Source of the DNA: Odiellus spinosus
Taxonomy: Eukaryota; Arthropoda; Arachnida; Opiliones; Phalangiidae
NCBI GenBank assembly: GCA_963920705.1
Contig: OY987227.1
Span: 15,587,434 to 15,651,433, forward strand
DNA: 64,000 bases
Reading direction: 5' to 3'
Shown: positions 35,349 to 46,584 of the stretch, one piece after another
Numbering within the stretch: position 1 is the stretch's first letter
Layout: each line of letters starts with the position of its first letter
Translations under genes and position numbers: made by a program
Notes under the pieces: model-generated
Told to the model about the DNA's origin: nothing
What the model saw: only the letters and a program-made list of their open reading frames with translations
Databases searched by the model: none

Positions 35349-36305
35349 AAATAACTTTAAGAATAAATTAAAATTCACGTGTTTTTACTAGTCGCGACAA
35401 ACGGCCTTGACGCACCCCAAAATACAGTAGCCCTAAAAGAAAAATTTTCCTTGCTCCGCGTTTTTTACGTTGTTGCCCGTAGTGTTAAGGTTATAGGGCA
35501 ATCCACTGGACTCAAGTGTTCCGAAACTCACTGAAAACTTAATTTATCTTTTATTTATTCATTTAATCCCTTTGCTAAGGTCCTGGACTCCTTCGAATCT
35601 AGTGTTTTAGTTTTATGTTTCAATATGGAATATGGAAACGCGTCTTAAATAGACCTAAAATCGTTCTTTTATAATAACATAACAAACGTAATCTAACGGA
35701 GGAAAAGAGGAGTGAAAAGCGTGTAGGAGAAAAGATCAAAACATACACACACACACATACAAAACGGAAAGCGAGAGAGCAAGGAGAGAATGATTAATGA
35801 CCGACTATTCCTATATCATCTTTGTCGAGCTTTTTTTCTTCTCGTTACGTCACGATTTTAGATCAAAATACGTCACGAGCACGCGACTACATGTATGTTT
35901 TAAAAAAGGACGAGGGTTTTCTCCGAGGTTTTTAAAAAAATTTCAAGCACTACTGTATTATCTATAGGGTTTGGCGATGCCGTGTTAAGATATACGCTAT
36001 ATAACCTCGCGCCCACATATTTTAAAATGATGTAGAAAACCGAAAATTTTGGCGAACTTTTAAAAAGGGGGAAATGGCAGATAATTTTCCTTCAAAGGGA
36101 TTGCGAAATTAAAAAAAAAAAAAAATACAAGGATTGTCGTTTATATTCTTCGTCAATTACCTTTTTATAATTGATAATATGTTAGTAAAAACATATCTAA
36201 ATTCCATAAAAGTAAACAACGTCCCGTAGCATAATACTATCAGAAATGGCCCAGGTAAATGTACCGGCAGATTCTGATTCGAGACACTCTAGCGGACGCA
36301 TTCGG

Positions 36306-36313
36306 TATAAATA
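36306..36313 (+). promoter_or_regulatory. TATA box ahead of a 34-codon ORF
   Basis: TATAAATA in a GC-richer patch predicts a start near 36335, 35 nt before the ATG at 36371. Confidence 0.3.
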
Positions 36314-36370
36314 TTGAACGGAGGAAGCGCTACTCTGTGGAGAAGTTTCTGAGTTGGGATCGAAGACAAT

Positions 36371-36475
36371 ATGGCCAAGCGCGGCCCGCCTAAATTTCGT
36401 CCTCTCTCGACTCAAAATATCCAGGAAGACTCCAAATCACTCGAGCTAGACTGGGGCGAGAAATTAACTGTTTAG
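36371..36475 (+). CDS. Candidate 34-aa small protein, unknown
   Basis: The ORF runs 34 codons to TAG. It starts MAKRGPPKFRPLSTQN and ends ELDWGEKLTV: a basic N-terminus followed by an acidic stretch, with no membrane segment. The local base composition is unlike the AT-rich flanks. A TATA box lies 58-65 nt upstream and AATAAA at 36582-36587 downstream, so a complete transcription unit of about 260 nt is possible. A minus-strand frame of 72 codons overlaps (36197-36415) and is an alternative reading. No family is recognised. Confidence 0.3.
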   Translation: MAKRGPPKFRPLSTQNIQEDSKSLELDWGEKLTV

Positions 36476-36589
36476 ATACCAACTTAATTTAGTTGCGTCA
36501 TCTTCCCTTTTAAAAAAAGTTTTATTTTTTTAAAATCTGTCCATAGAAGGCAAATTTTTCTTCCCAAAAAACGTGCGATTAAATAAAAG

Positions 36590-38080
36590 CACGTTTAAAA
36601 ACAGCCCGGGAGAGCCGACGTCGAGGGAGGAGAGTTAAACACGTTTAAACGACGTCATAATTACAATTAACGCGTGGGTTTCGAGAAGAAAAAAAAAAGA
36701 GTCTTATTCGCATTTTACGCTCGCCATGGTAATCCATTACCGGTAGCTCCTAAAGATGCCTAAAGATAGCTCAAACTTATGACAGGTGGAAATTCGCCGC
36801 CAAAATTATCGATTATTATAATTTTACGGGTTCATATTCTGTTTTTTTTTTTTAATACATTTTTATAAAAGCCCATCATCTCGATTTATGATGGTTTTTA
36901 TTACGAGAGAAAACGCCGATATCACGATATAAATTTTTGGGCGCGTTTTTTTTGGCGGGAAAAGTATTCGGAGCGGCTAGCGTTTAAGGGAAGATGCATT
37001 AAGACCAAAATTACGTCAGGATTCGTACAAAATTTTAAAAGTTAATTTCCCTTACTTTTCCAGGTTTTCCCTGACCATTTCTTGATAATTTCCCTGACCA
37101 ATTTTAATATTGGCAATTCCCACTTTTTATTTGACATAGTTTAATCAGAATATGAGAAAAAATGATGTTTAGGCAAATATTTTCAGTTTATAATAATTAT
37201 GTTACAATTAACTGGTCACCCAAACGTTTTAATTTTTCTGAGCATTTGGGCTCATTTTCAAATTCGCTAACTTTTTCCTGACCTTTTAAGGCCAATTTTC
37301 AAATTCCCTGACTTCCCTTAACTTTTGGGCCAATTTCTAAAATACCTCACTTTTCCAGGTTTTCGCACGTTATTTCACCAAAGTTTGGGACGAATTTCCC
37401 GTAGAAGCGGTCAAAAATAACAACTGGTTATTTATTATTTTAAAAAAGGTGCTCCATGATTGGTAAGACGTTAATTCTTTCAAATTCTGATACAGAAACC
37501 CACGATAAAAACCACTTTGTTTGCTATTTCAATTTCCCTTTAAGAACTGTAAGAAAAACGCGGGAAAAACTATCGCGGCGTGCGCATTTTCGCTCCAAAA
37601 TGTTTTGGTTTTCTTTATTTCAAGCCGATCTAAAATCGTGACGACGATTATGTAATTTAAAACCATGTTTTAAACGTTGTTGTATATAACTCTATATATA
37701 TTTTTTTCTCTCTGAATCACAATGTAACTCTTATTTGAGTGAATAGTTTCGAAACTGAATGGGATAGTTTTTTACGAAAGAATGTCTACCGCAATTTCTC
37801 CTTCCCCGATATCACTCTATCGCCTCGAATACGTTGAACTAACCGCCTGTATTATTATTTTAGCGAAAGGGGATTAAATTGATAACGGATTGAAATTAAA
37901 AGTGGATAAAACCGATGATCGCTTTATACGAGAACTGATGGAGGCTTTTTAAAATTGACGTTATCTGAGAGATAAATGATTTACACGATGTGTATTTGAT
38001 CACGGGGCTAAAATATCACTTTGTAGAAAAGCCGACTAAAGGGAGGTTGTATAAAAGTATTCCTATGTTCAAATTAAATG
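36590..38080. other. Non-genic stretch
   Basis: No gene is recognised. The section 37040-37390 has many near-repeats of a CCCTGACCATTT / TTCCCTGACTTTCC-type phrase, which looks like a decayed simple repeat. Confidence 0.35.
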
Positions 38081-38139
38081 TAAAATACTATTATTTCTAT
38101 AAACAATAAAAATAGAACCATATTAAAATTACCTGGTAG

Positions 38140-38580
38140 CTATTTAGACAAATTATCTAATTCCCAAACTTGTTAGATAAATATTTAAGGTACAATTATA
38201 AAATTTGTCTAATTAAACTAATATTTTAGGCAAAATGTCAAATTAATCAACTTGTTGCACCAATATCTATACAAATTACCAATTAAGTCAACTTATTAGA
38301 TCAATATTTAAACAAATTTTCAATTTAGTCAACTTACAGGATCAATATTTAAACTAATTTTCAATTTAGTCAACTTTAGTTAGTTCAATTGTTACGATAC
38401 ATTTTAAAATTAATAATTTTAGACAAATTGTCAAATTTATCAACTTGTTAGGACAATATTTTAGATCAATTTCCAATTAATCAACTTGCTAGACCGATAT
38501 TTTAAATCAATTTTCCAATTAATCAACATGCTAGACCAATATTTAGACAATTTATAAAATTTCCAGACCAATATTTTGAC
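38140..38580 (+). repeat. Decayed tandem repeat of about 40-45 bp
   Basis: AGATCAATATTTAAAC, AATTTTCAATTTAGTC and AACTTGTTAGA-type words recur in the same order about ten times with drift in length and sequence. Confidence 0.6.
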
Positions 38581-39815
38581 ATTGTCATACCAAATTTTAA
38601 ATAACCTATTCAAGTTCAAGGTTTTCGTAAACTCGTGATTAAAAACTTCATTAATATTGATGAATATTAAGGTTAGACCTTGAACCCTAGCTGTTCCAAC
38701 TAGATTATTTCAAATTTTCACGTTATTTTTAAGCTATACCAAACTCTAAACTCTTTTCGAAATAAATTACAAATAAGTGCTTTATTATTCAATTTTTATC
38801 TAGTACAATCAACTTTAAAAGTCACAAACGCTAACATATGGTGGAAAATTTGTGACTCTATGGCCTTGGCTCTATGACTCTCCATAAAAAATCAAAAAAA
38901 TACATTAGGCCTGGAATAAAAATCAGAATCTTCCCGAAAATGGTCTGGCTTAAGAAAGCCGACGAGAAAAAGAGCTAAGAAATATATACGGCGGTAATTA
39001 AAGTTTCATAATCATATCTCGTATTATTCGGCCCCTGCTTCGAAGCGTGGGTGGTCTCAAACCCCCTAAAGGTCGGGAACGTTATTATCTCCCATTAATA
39101 CACGAAAAATTCCTGCTTTTTTAACCCCAAGCTTCCGAAAATTTAACTTTTAGGCTTAGCAAACCATCAATCCAGAATTGAAAGCAAAAAGTGAATATGT
39201 CAAGTTACAGTACAGTATGTGTAACCTCTTTATGATCTTTTAATTACAAGCTCAAATGGCATATCTAGCATAAAAAGCAAGTAATTATTAAAATATTTAA
39301 ATTATATAATAATTAGTTTATATAATTATGTTCAAATTTAAATTAAACTGTATTTTTATTCATCTAAAATATTAAAATTAATTCCAAATTAAGTTGAACC
39401 ACGAATAAGTTTGCTATTATAAAACACGCAGACATACGGAAAATATCATCTTTAAAGAAAAATTTAGAATCGCGAAGAGAGCCAAAATTTTCCATTCATT
39501 TGCATAATTCGAAGAAAAACTGAAATATTGGTGCGTAACATCAATATTAGAATTATTGACTCGTTTCACGAGCTATATGTTAAAAATGAATATATAATAT
39601 TTATTATTTCTGGTTCTGTGATTCAAGAGAATTAACTTTTTCTTAATTTCTGGTTTATAGAAGAGATTTGACACAAAGCCAACTTTATCCATCGAATGAA
39701 CACAACCGATTTTTTATGATCAATTATTTATCGTTATTCGTTAAAGTGTGAGTATCACAGACTTTTTCTTGAGCTCCAAATAAAATTTAAGTACCATTTT
39801 CGGAAATATCGTTAA

Positions 39816-40591
39816 AGGGTAAATGAAAACTGCTATATCACTTTCTTGCTTTTACGTTTTTCTGAATCTACGTTATCGAAAACCTAAGAAAAATATCAAC
39901 TCTTATTTTTAAACATCTCCAAAATATGATAAAAAAGGTTTTAAAGATCGGACTTAGTTGTCTGCTACAAAAAAGCATGGAGCCCCTGTGTTTCAATTTA
40001 CGAGGTAAGTACCCGACCAATAGGCGCTCTCGCGAAATCCCGCGTGCTCGTGTATAGTATAGTTTATATTACCATAGCCTCCTAGAAACGCGAGCGCCGC
40101 CTCCAAAGCGCGTGATATAGAACTTTAAATTGAATAAAGGCGCGTGAGTTTGAAATTCATTTACGTTTTAGGTTTGATTTAGGCTTAGCATTTTTAAGAG
40201 ATTATTCATTTTTACTACGCTTAAGCGGGCGTTGCGACTTAAATAAATTTATTTAGATGAATTAATGCTTTTTAAATAAAGTAAAACACAATTTCGAGCA
40301 GTTATTTCACTATCAAAGGTATTTAGCCTGATTATATATATGATATATATGGTTTCTCTGGGGTCACGTGTTTTAAACGGCCCCTATTGGTCGGGTACTT
40401 ACCTCGGAAATTGAAACACAGGGGCTCTATGCTTTTTTGTAGCAGACAACTAAGTCCGATCTTTAAAACCTTTTATTTCATATTTAGGAGATTCTTAAAA
40501 ATAAGAGTTGATATTTTTCTTAGATTTTCGATAACGTAGATTCAGAAAAACGTAAAATCAAGAAAGTGATATAGCAGTTTTCATTTACCCT
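39816..40591. mobile_element. 776-bp foldback element with 209-bp inverted ends and TTAA flanks
   Basis: TTAA flanks both ends (39812-39815 and 40592-40595). The terminal repeats start AGGGTAAATGAAAACTGC (left) and end GCAGTTTTCATTTACCCT (right). They stay about 95% complementary for roughly 209 bp (39816-40024 and 40383-40591). The interior (about 358 bp) is unique and GC-richer (AAACGCGAGCGCCGCCTCC near 40084). There is no transposase. TTAA duplication is typical of piggyBac-type transposition, so I infer a non-autonomous piggyBac-like element. Low divergence between the arms suggests recent activity or arm-to-arm conversion. Confidence 0.75.
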
Positions 40592-40689
40592 TTAAAATTT
40601 TCAAAATATTTATAGGCATACCGAAATAAAAAATAAAATAAAAAAATCAGGAACAGTATATATATAGATATATTGTCATGAAAATAAGT

Positions 40690-40905
40690 CGCATGAACGG
40701 AAACTGTCTTTTCTCGAATCGATTTGATTCGATTTCTCGAAACTACTTCAGGAACCACTTTTGTACCGATTCGATTTCAACAACCGATAGATGAAGCTAC
40801 AATAAATCGATTTATAAAGATAATTCGTGAACGCGTGACGAATTCGAATATCGCTTTGATTTTATCGTTTCATATCGATTAAGAAATGACAGTGTGATCG
40901 TAGCT
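40690..40905 (-). mobile_element. Inverted copy of the AGCTACG MITE
   Basis: TCGAATCGATTTGATTCGAT, TTCAACAACCGATAG and GTGTGATCGTAGCT match the reverse complement of 29454-29630. Confidence 0.6.
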
Positions 40906-41869
40906 ATTCTCAAGCTTCATTCTCCCTTTAATAATTCAAGAACTTTCGTATTTACGAGCTCTTATTTTACTAGAGGTAGAAGGAGTGTACAACTTCGTAC
41001 ACTAGTGAAAACTCTGACTGATAGAAATAGACAGGAAGAAGATTTTGTCGAGTCCCTTTTATGAATTTTATACAAGCGAGACGTCGAGGCCTTCTAAGTC
41101 TTATAGCAATTAAAGGCAGTTTATTTTATATTAAGAAGATAACTTTTTTCTCTTCTCTCAGCGCTGGCCGCCGCCGCGTAAGATAAGAAAGAATAGACGT
41201 GACATAAGAAGGCAAATATTCTCCCCGACTTCTCAAGTTATATCACCGTTTTTATTTCTTTTCCTCGTTTGATATTTATGGCCAACATCGACTACACGCT
41301 ATAGACACGTCCCTTTGCCAAAAAACATATTCAATAAAGTGTTTATAAAAAGAATTACGTCAGACACTTCGCGATATGATATTTGATCGCTAATTACATA
41401 CAAAATAATGATATAAAACTATATAATTTAAACATATATGATATCATTATATTCAAAATATGGCCGTATACAGCCCTTCCCTTAATCAAATTTACCAATT
41501 TTCCATTTTATTTAAGATATCAGACATCAAAGGCCAGTTTTTGTAAAGAATTTAAAGATTTCGTAGATATTTTAAGAATTTAACCGAAGTAAAGATATGA
41601 TTCCCTATTTTAAGATTTCGTTTTTGATCTCCGATATTTTTGAGAAACGTTTCTGGGTTTTAAATGTTTATTCATGCGGGAATGTTGTACACATCTACGA
41701 TTTGAATATAATATTTTCTTAGAATACCTAAATTCCATAATTAATTGAGTGAAAGGGGTTGGGCGAAAATCTTTTTTATCCATATATATATGTTATTTAA
41801 CTTATTTTCACTAATAGTAATAGAACTTTTTTTTAAGAATATTCTCAATCTTCCTCTATAATAATTTAC

Positions 41870-41927
41870 CTCCCTTAATCCGTCAAGATTCGAGACTAAC
41901 TTTTCCCCATTGCCATCAGATGAACGA
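41870..41927 (-). CDS. Weak internal exon candidate
   Basis: On the minus strand an AG acceptor after a pyrimidine-rich run is followed by 19 open codons (RSSDGNGEKLVSNLDGLRE) and a GTAAAT donor. The wider open frame runs 41741-42046. No family or neighbour exon is recognised. Confidence 0.2.
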
Positions 41928-42110
41928 CTCCAGTCAAATAGATTAATATAAAAAATAAAGGAATAGAAATCATCTATATCACGGACGAAATCCGGGATTG
42001 AATTGAATATAAATAATTGTAGGAAAACTTTTCGGGAGAAAACCAAACCAGCGCGTTACCAATCACTCAACAAAGATGTGTCCGATTTATACATTTTCTC
42101 ATCCAAAATC

Positions 42111-42290
42111 GTTCATACTATAGAGACTTTGAAAAAGTTTTTCACCCTTTTGGAAAGGTCAAATGGTAAATTTTTAAGTTAAAATGTAAAGATCCAGGGT
42201 TAAAATATTAAATTTATTAGCTTTAAAAGTTGATTTTAACATTCGAAACAGTTTGAAAACGGTTTCAGTCTCTTTAATGAGTCTCTATAA
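42111..42290 (+). mobile_element. Diverged ACGTTCACAC-family MITE
   Basis: CGTTCATACTATAGAGACTT at the left and TGAGTCTCTATAATGAG at the right are imperfect inverted ends. GAAAGGTCAAATGG and GTTTGAAAACGGTTTC are internal words of the family. Confidence 0.45.
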
Positions 42291-42817
42291 TGAGAAAACA
42301 AGCCCTTCACACGCAGCTCTTGATCTATTTGCAGTTAAATTCAATTAAAAACCTCTTACAAATTTATAATTTTCGGGGTTTCGTTCATACACGATACTAA
42401 TTCACCATTCGCTTACTAGAAATAGCACAGGCAAAATTTAACTACTATGTTACATATTTTGTATCAATTGATCGTCGATTGCATACTATGCATTTAATTT
42501 TTGTATATTGTGTATTTTATACCGGCAACCTCATAGTATGGGCTATACCTCCGTGATTGCCTGTAACGTAGTTGCGAAATAAATATTACTATCATTATTA
42601 ATAGTTAATTAAAATTATTTATCAATAATTTATACGTTTATTTATTATTATTTTTTTGTAGACGTTTTAAAATTCATAGGGCATACTCTTCGGTTAATTG
42701 ATGGGGGCTGTTTTTTTTAATAGACCCCGCCCTATAAAATATTCAGTTTTATATATTATAGGGTTTTCGGATCGGAGAAGGCATGCGCAAACTACACGAC
42801 ATATGAAAAGCTTATTA

Positions 42818-42841
42818 GGATAAACACGTTCGTGTTTATCC
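42818..42841. repeat. Perfect 11-bp hairpin (GGATAAACACG / CGTGTTTATCC)
   Basis: Two perfect 11-bp arms around a TT centre. On the minus strand it begins 6 nt after the stop codon of the candidate exon 42848-42966. Confidence 0.75.
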
Positions 42842-42847
42842 CTTTAT

Positions 42848-42915
42848 CTAAACTCGAATTTCATCAGAAACCGTAATGTCTTTTCCAATGGACCCGCGGC
42901 GCTTGATAACTGAAA

Positions 42916-42946
<31 letters not shown>

Positions 42947-42966
42947 TTCCCTCTTCCCACCGTCCA
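42848..42966 (-). CDS. Candidate terminal exon with Thr repeat
   Basis: On the minus strand, AATTCAG is followed by 38 open codons and TAG (2 leading bases). The peptide has VDGGKRE, a run of 10 Thr codons from an ACG microsatellite, then KRRGSIGKDITVSDEIRV at the end. RRGS would suit a basophilic kinase, and the C-terminal I-R-V resembles a class II PDZ ligand; both are inference from short motifs. The open frame extends to 43033 without a clear start. No upstream exon or family was found, so this may be a microsatellite artefact. Confidence 0.3.
42918..42950 (+). repeat. (GTC)n microsatellite, about 10-11 units
   Basis: An uninterrupted CGT/GTC run; it reads as poly-Thr in the minus-strand exon candidate. 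Confidence 0.85.
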
Positions 42967-43033
42967 CTGAATTCGAATTAATACAGACAAAGGTACTTTT
43001 GAAAAAATTTGATAAGACTTCGTTCGGGTACAA

Positions 43034-43480
43034 GAGTATCTCTAGTTAAACACAGATTTCAATAATGAAATGTTGATTAAGTATATGAAGTAATAGAAAG
43101 TAAGGTGCCTGAATGGGTTACAAAAGGGTGAGATCTTAAGCTTAGCCGAGCTTTACTAATTGCTTCAAAATGATAAACAAAATTTTATTTCTTAAACAGT
43201 AGAATGATAATGAATATCCATAGAATTCGAGTTAATAGAGAGACAGATGGCTGTATGGGTGACGAAAAGGGTAAAACATATAACTAGCCGAGCTTTATTA
43301 ATTGGCTTTAAATTGATAAACAAAAATTGATTTTATTAAACAGTTGATAAGCTTTTTTTAATGGCATTTTTTATCGTTAACGGAAAATTGCATTTATTGG
43401 GTTCTTTTACTAGGGTAGACCTCTTCAGCCGTCTAATTTTGACTATTATGTCATATCATGAGTATCCCATGATATTCACC
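43034..43480. other. Non-genic stretch with a short duplication
   Basis: TTAGCCGAGCTTTACTAATTG (about 43141) and CTAGCCGAGCTTTATTAATTG (about 43283), with following TTGATAAACAAAA, form a diverged direct pair about 140 bp apart. No gene is recognised. Confidence 0.4.
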
Positions 43481-44025
43481 CTAATTCACCGTAATTAAAA
43501 AATCATTTGATTTTTTAACTTTAATAATACATCTCTTCTCGGCCTATATAAACGAGATTAGCATATTCAGTACTCAAAGATGCACCGTCTTTGATTGTTT
43601 AGGCAATCGTTTCTCACCTATATTTCGGTGATAAGAGACCTATTTCTCACGATCTTTTGGGTAGAGTACTCGAATAAAGCGAGGCGATTGAATGTAAATC
43701 GCATTTAATTTAATATATTAAGTCACTGTAAAAACATTTCACAATGAGAGTTCTAGGGATTAAATATCACTTGAGTTGGACTTCATATCCTGCCAAGTGC
43801 TCGATTACACATGAAATTTATAGTTTAACGTTTTCAATCTCTACTCTATTTCTTAAAATACTTGAGTTTTGCGACTAGGATGTGCTTTAGATCCAATAGC
43901 TTCGTCATTACTACTACGTAATAATGTTGCTATTGAGTAGTTGGCCAATTATTGAAGTCTGTATCTAAAGCACGTCTAACTTAAGTATAATAAAAAATAA
44001 AGATTTAGAATGTTAAATAGGATAT
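43481..44025 (+). repeat. Segment U copy 1 (promoter present, ORF deleted)
   Basis: This is the first copy of the segment that alternates with the 16-bp arrays. It keeps the TATA box (TATATAAA, 43545-43552) and the 3' part with AATAAA. Compared with copy 2 it lacks 67 nt after ATGCACCGT, so its ORF reads only four codons. It also lacks about 17 nt near 43496 and about 16 nt after CGCATT. Confidence 0.85.
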
Positions 44026-45936
44026 ACACTTGAAACCAACGACACTTGAAACAAACGACACTTGAAATCAACGACACTTGAGACAAACGACACTTGAAAC
44101 AAACGACAGTTGAAACAAACGACACTTGAAACAAACGACACTAAAACCAACGACACTTGAAACCAACGACACTTGAAACCAACGACACTTGAAACCAACG
44201 ACACTTGAAACCAACGACACTTGAAACCAACGACACTTGAAACCAACGACACTTGAAACCAACGACACTTGAAACCAACGACACTTGAAACCAACGACAC
44301 TTGAAACAAAAGACACTTGAAACCCACGACACTTGAAACCAACGACACTTGAAACCAACGACACTAGAAACCAACGACACTAGAAACCAACGACACTTGA
44401 AACCAACGACACTTGAAACCAACGACACTTGAAACCAAGGACACTTGAAACCAAGGACACTTGAAACCAAGGACACTTGAAACCAAGGACACTTGAAACC
44501 AAGGACACTTGAAACCAACGACATTTGAAACCAACGACATTTGAAACCAACGACACTTGAAACCAACGACACTTGAAACCAACGACACTTGAAGCAAACG
44601 ACACTTGAAACCAACGACACTTGAAACAAACGACACTTGAAACCAACGACAGTTCAAACAAACGACACTTGAAACAAACGACACTTGAAACCTACGACAC
44701 TTGAAACCAACGACACTTGTAACCAACGACACTTGTAACCAACGACACTTGAAACCAACGACACTTGAAACCAACGACACTTGAAACCAACGACACTTGA
44801 AACAAACGACACTTGAAACAAACGACACTTGAAACAAACGACACTTGAAACAAACGACACTTGAAACCAACGACACTTGAAACCAACGACTCTTGAAACC
44901 AACGACACTTGAAACTAACGACACTTGAAGCCAACGACACTTGAAACCAACGACACTTGAAACCAACGACACTTGAAACCAACGACACTTGAAACCAACG
45001 ACACTTGAAACCAACGACTCTTGAAACCAACGACACTTGAAACCAACGACACTTGAAGCCAACGACACTTGAAACCAACGACACTTGAAACCAACGACAC
45101 TTGAAACCAACGACACTTGAAACCAACGACACTTGAAACCAACGACACTTGAAACCAACGACACTTGAAACCAACGACACTTGAAACCAACGACACTTGA
45201 AACAAAAGACACTTGAAACCCACGACACTTGAAACCAACGACACTTGAAACCAACGACACTAGAAACCAACGACACTAGAAACCAACGACACTTGAAACC
45301 AACGACACTTGAAACCAACGACACTTGAAACCAAGGACACTTGAAACCAAGGACACTTGAAACCAAGGACACTTGAAACCAAGGACACTTGAAACCAACG
45401 ACATTTGAAACCAACGACATTTGAAACCAACGACACTTGAAACCAACGACACTTGAAACCAACGACACTTGAAGCAAACGACACTTGAAACCAACGACAC
45501 TTGAAACAAACGACACTTGAAACCAACGACAGTTCAAACAAACGACACTTGAAACAAACGACACTTGAAACCTACGACACTTGAAACCAACGACACTTGT
45601 AACCAACGACACTTGTAACCAACGACACTTGAAACCAACGACACTTGAAACCAACGACACTTGAAACCAACGACACTTGAAACCAACGACACTTGAAACC
45701 AACGACACTTGAAACAAACGACACTTGAAACAAACGACACTTGAAACAAACGACACTTGAAACAAACGACACTTGAAACCAACGACACTTGAAACCAACG
45801 ACTCTTGAAACCAACGACACTTGAAACTAACGACACTTGAAACCAACGACACTTGAAACAAACGACACTTGAAACAAACGACACTTGAAACAAACGACAC
45901 TTGAAACCTACGACACTTGAAACCAACGACACTTTA
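44026..45936. repeat. 16-bp minisatellite array A, about 119 units, variant-rich
   Basis: The unit is ACACTTGAAACCAACG. Array A is the most diverged of the three, with AAACAAACG, CCAAGG, TTGTAACC, GAAGCC and GACTC variants. An internal higher-order repeat is visible: the AAACAAAAGACACTTGAAAC stretch at 44304 returns at 45200 (896 bp, 56 units), and AGTTCAAACAAACG at 44651 returns at 45531 (880 bp, 55 units). The one-unit difference lies in the CCAAGG cluster (5 versus 4). Long minus-strand open frames across it are by-products. Confidence 0.95.
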
Positions 45937-46021
45937 AACCCTAATTCACCGTAATTAAAAAGTTGGCATGATTTTCTTATCATTTGATTTTTTAACTTTA
46001 ATAATACATCTCTTCTCGGCC

Positions 46022-46049
46022 TATATAAACGAGATTTGCAGGTTCAGTA
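46022..46049 (+). promoter_or_regulatory. TATA box and initiator of segment U copy 2
   Basis: TATATAAA at 46022-46029 and TTCAGTA at 46043-46049. The initiator A is about 24 bp from the TATA start, slightly short of the usual 28-32 bp. Copy 1 has the same TATA at 43545; copies 3 and 4 lack this part. Confidence 0.45.
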
Positions 46050-46056
46050 CTCAAAG

Positions 46057-46146
46057 ATGCACCGTACCAATAAGTGGTTTACGTTAGCTTTTAAAATTGT
46101 GGCGAACCCTCTCGTTTGTGCAATGGTGACGTCTTTGATTGTTTAG
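46057..46146 (+). CDS. Candidate 29-aa hydrophobic peptide in segment U
   Basis: ATG is the first start codon after the initiator. The ORF has 29 codons and ends at TAG. The peptide starts MHRTNKWFTLAFKIVA and continues NPLVCAMVTSLIV: a short basic head then a mostly hydrophobic stretch, like a leader or single membrane segment. Copies 3 and 4 (49500-49589 and 53561-53650) keep the ORF intact with a single residue change (Lys6 to Gly, AAG to GGG). Copy 1 has lost most of it. No family is recognised. Preservation of the frame in three of four copies may reflect recent duplication only. Confidence 0.35.
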   Translation: MHRTNKWFTLAFKIVANPLVCAMVTSLIV

Positions 46147-46584
46147 GCAATCGTTTCTCACCTATATTTCGGTGATAAGAGACCTATTTCTCACGATCTT
46201 TTGGGTAGAGTACTCGAATAAAGCGAGGCGATTGAATGTAAATCGCATTACCTAGAAATGTGGCCAATTTAATATATTAAGTCACTGTAAAAACATTTCA
46301 CAATGAGAGTTCTAGGGATTAAATATCACTTGAGTTGGACTTCATATCCCGCCAAGTGCTCGATTACACATGAAATTTATAGTTTAACGTTCTCAATCCC
46401 TACTCTATTTCTTAAAATACTTGAGTTTTGCGACTAGGATGTGCTTTAGATCCAATAGCTTCGTCATTACTACTACGTAATAATGTTGCTATTAAGTAGT
46501 TGGCCAATTATTGAATTCTGTATCTAAAGCACGTCTAACTTAAGTATAATAAAAAATAAAGATTTAGAATGTTAAATAGGATAT

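Larger units (their letters stand above)
45937..46584 (+). repeat. Segment U copy 2 (most complete mini-gene-like copy)
   Basis: This is the only copy with every part. It has TATATAAA (46022-46029), an initiator-like TTCAGTA (46043-46049), a 29-codon ORF (46057-46146), a run of short hairpins, an 11-bp inverted pair GTGCTTTAGAT / ATCTAAAGCAC (46441-46451 and 46522-46532), and two AATAAA signals (46548-46553, 46555-46560). The next array starts 25 bp later. The arrangement resembles a complete small transcription unit of roughly 530 nt. Whether it is transcribed is unknown. Confidence 0.8.

Noticed and set aside
43530-43565. U2 snRNA resemblance (CTTCTCGGCCT) in segment U
   Set aside because: Only about 11-12 bases match the U2 5' end; the branch-site-pairing region and Sm site are not present in order.
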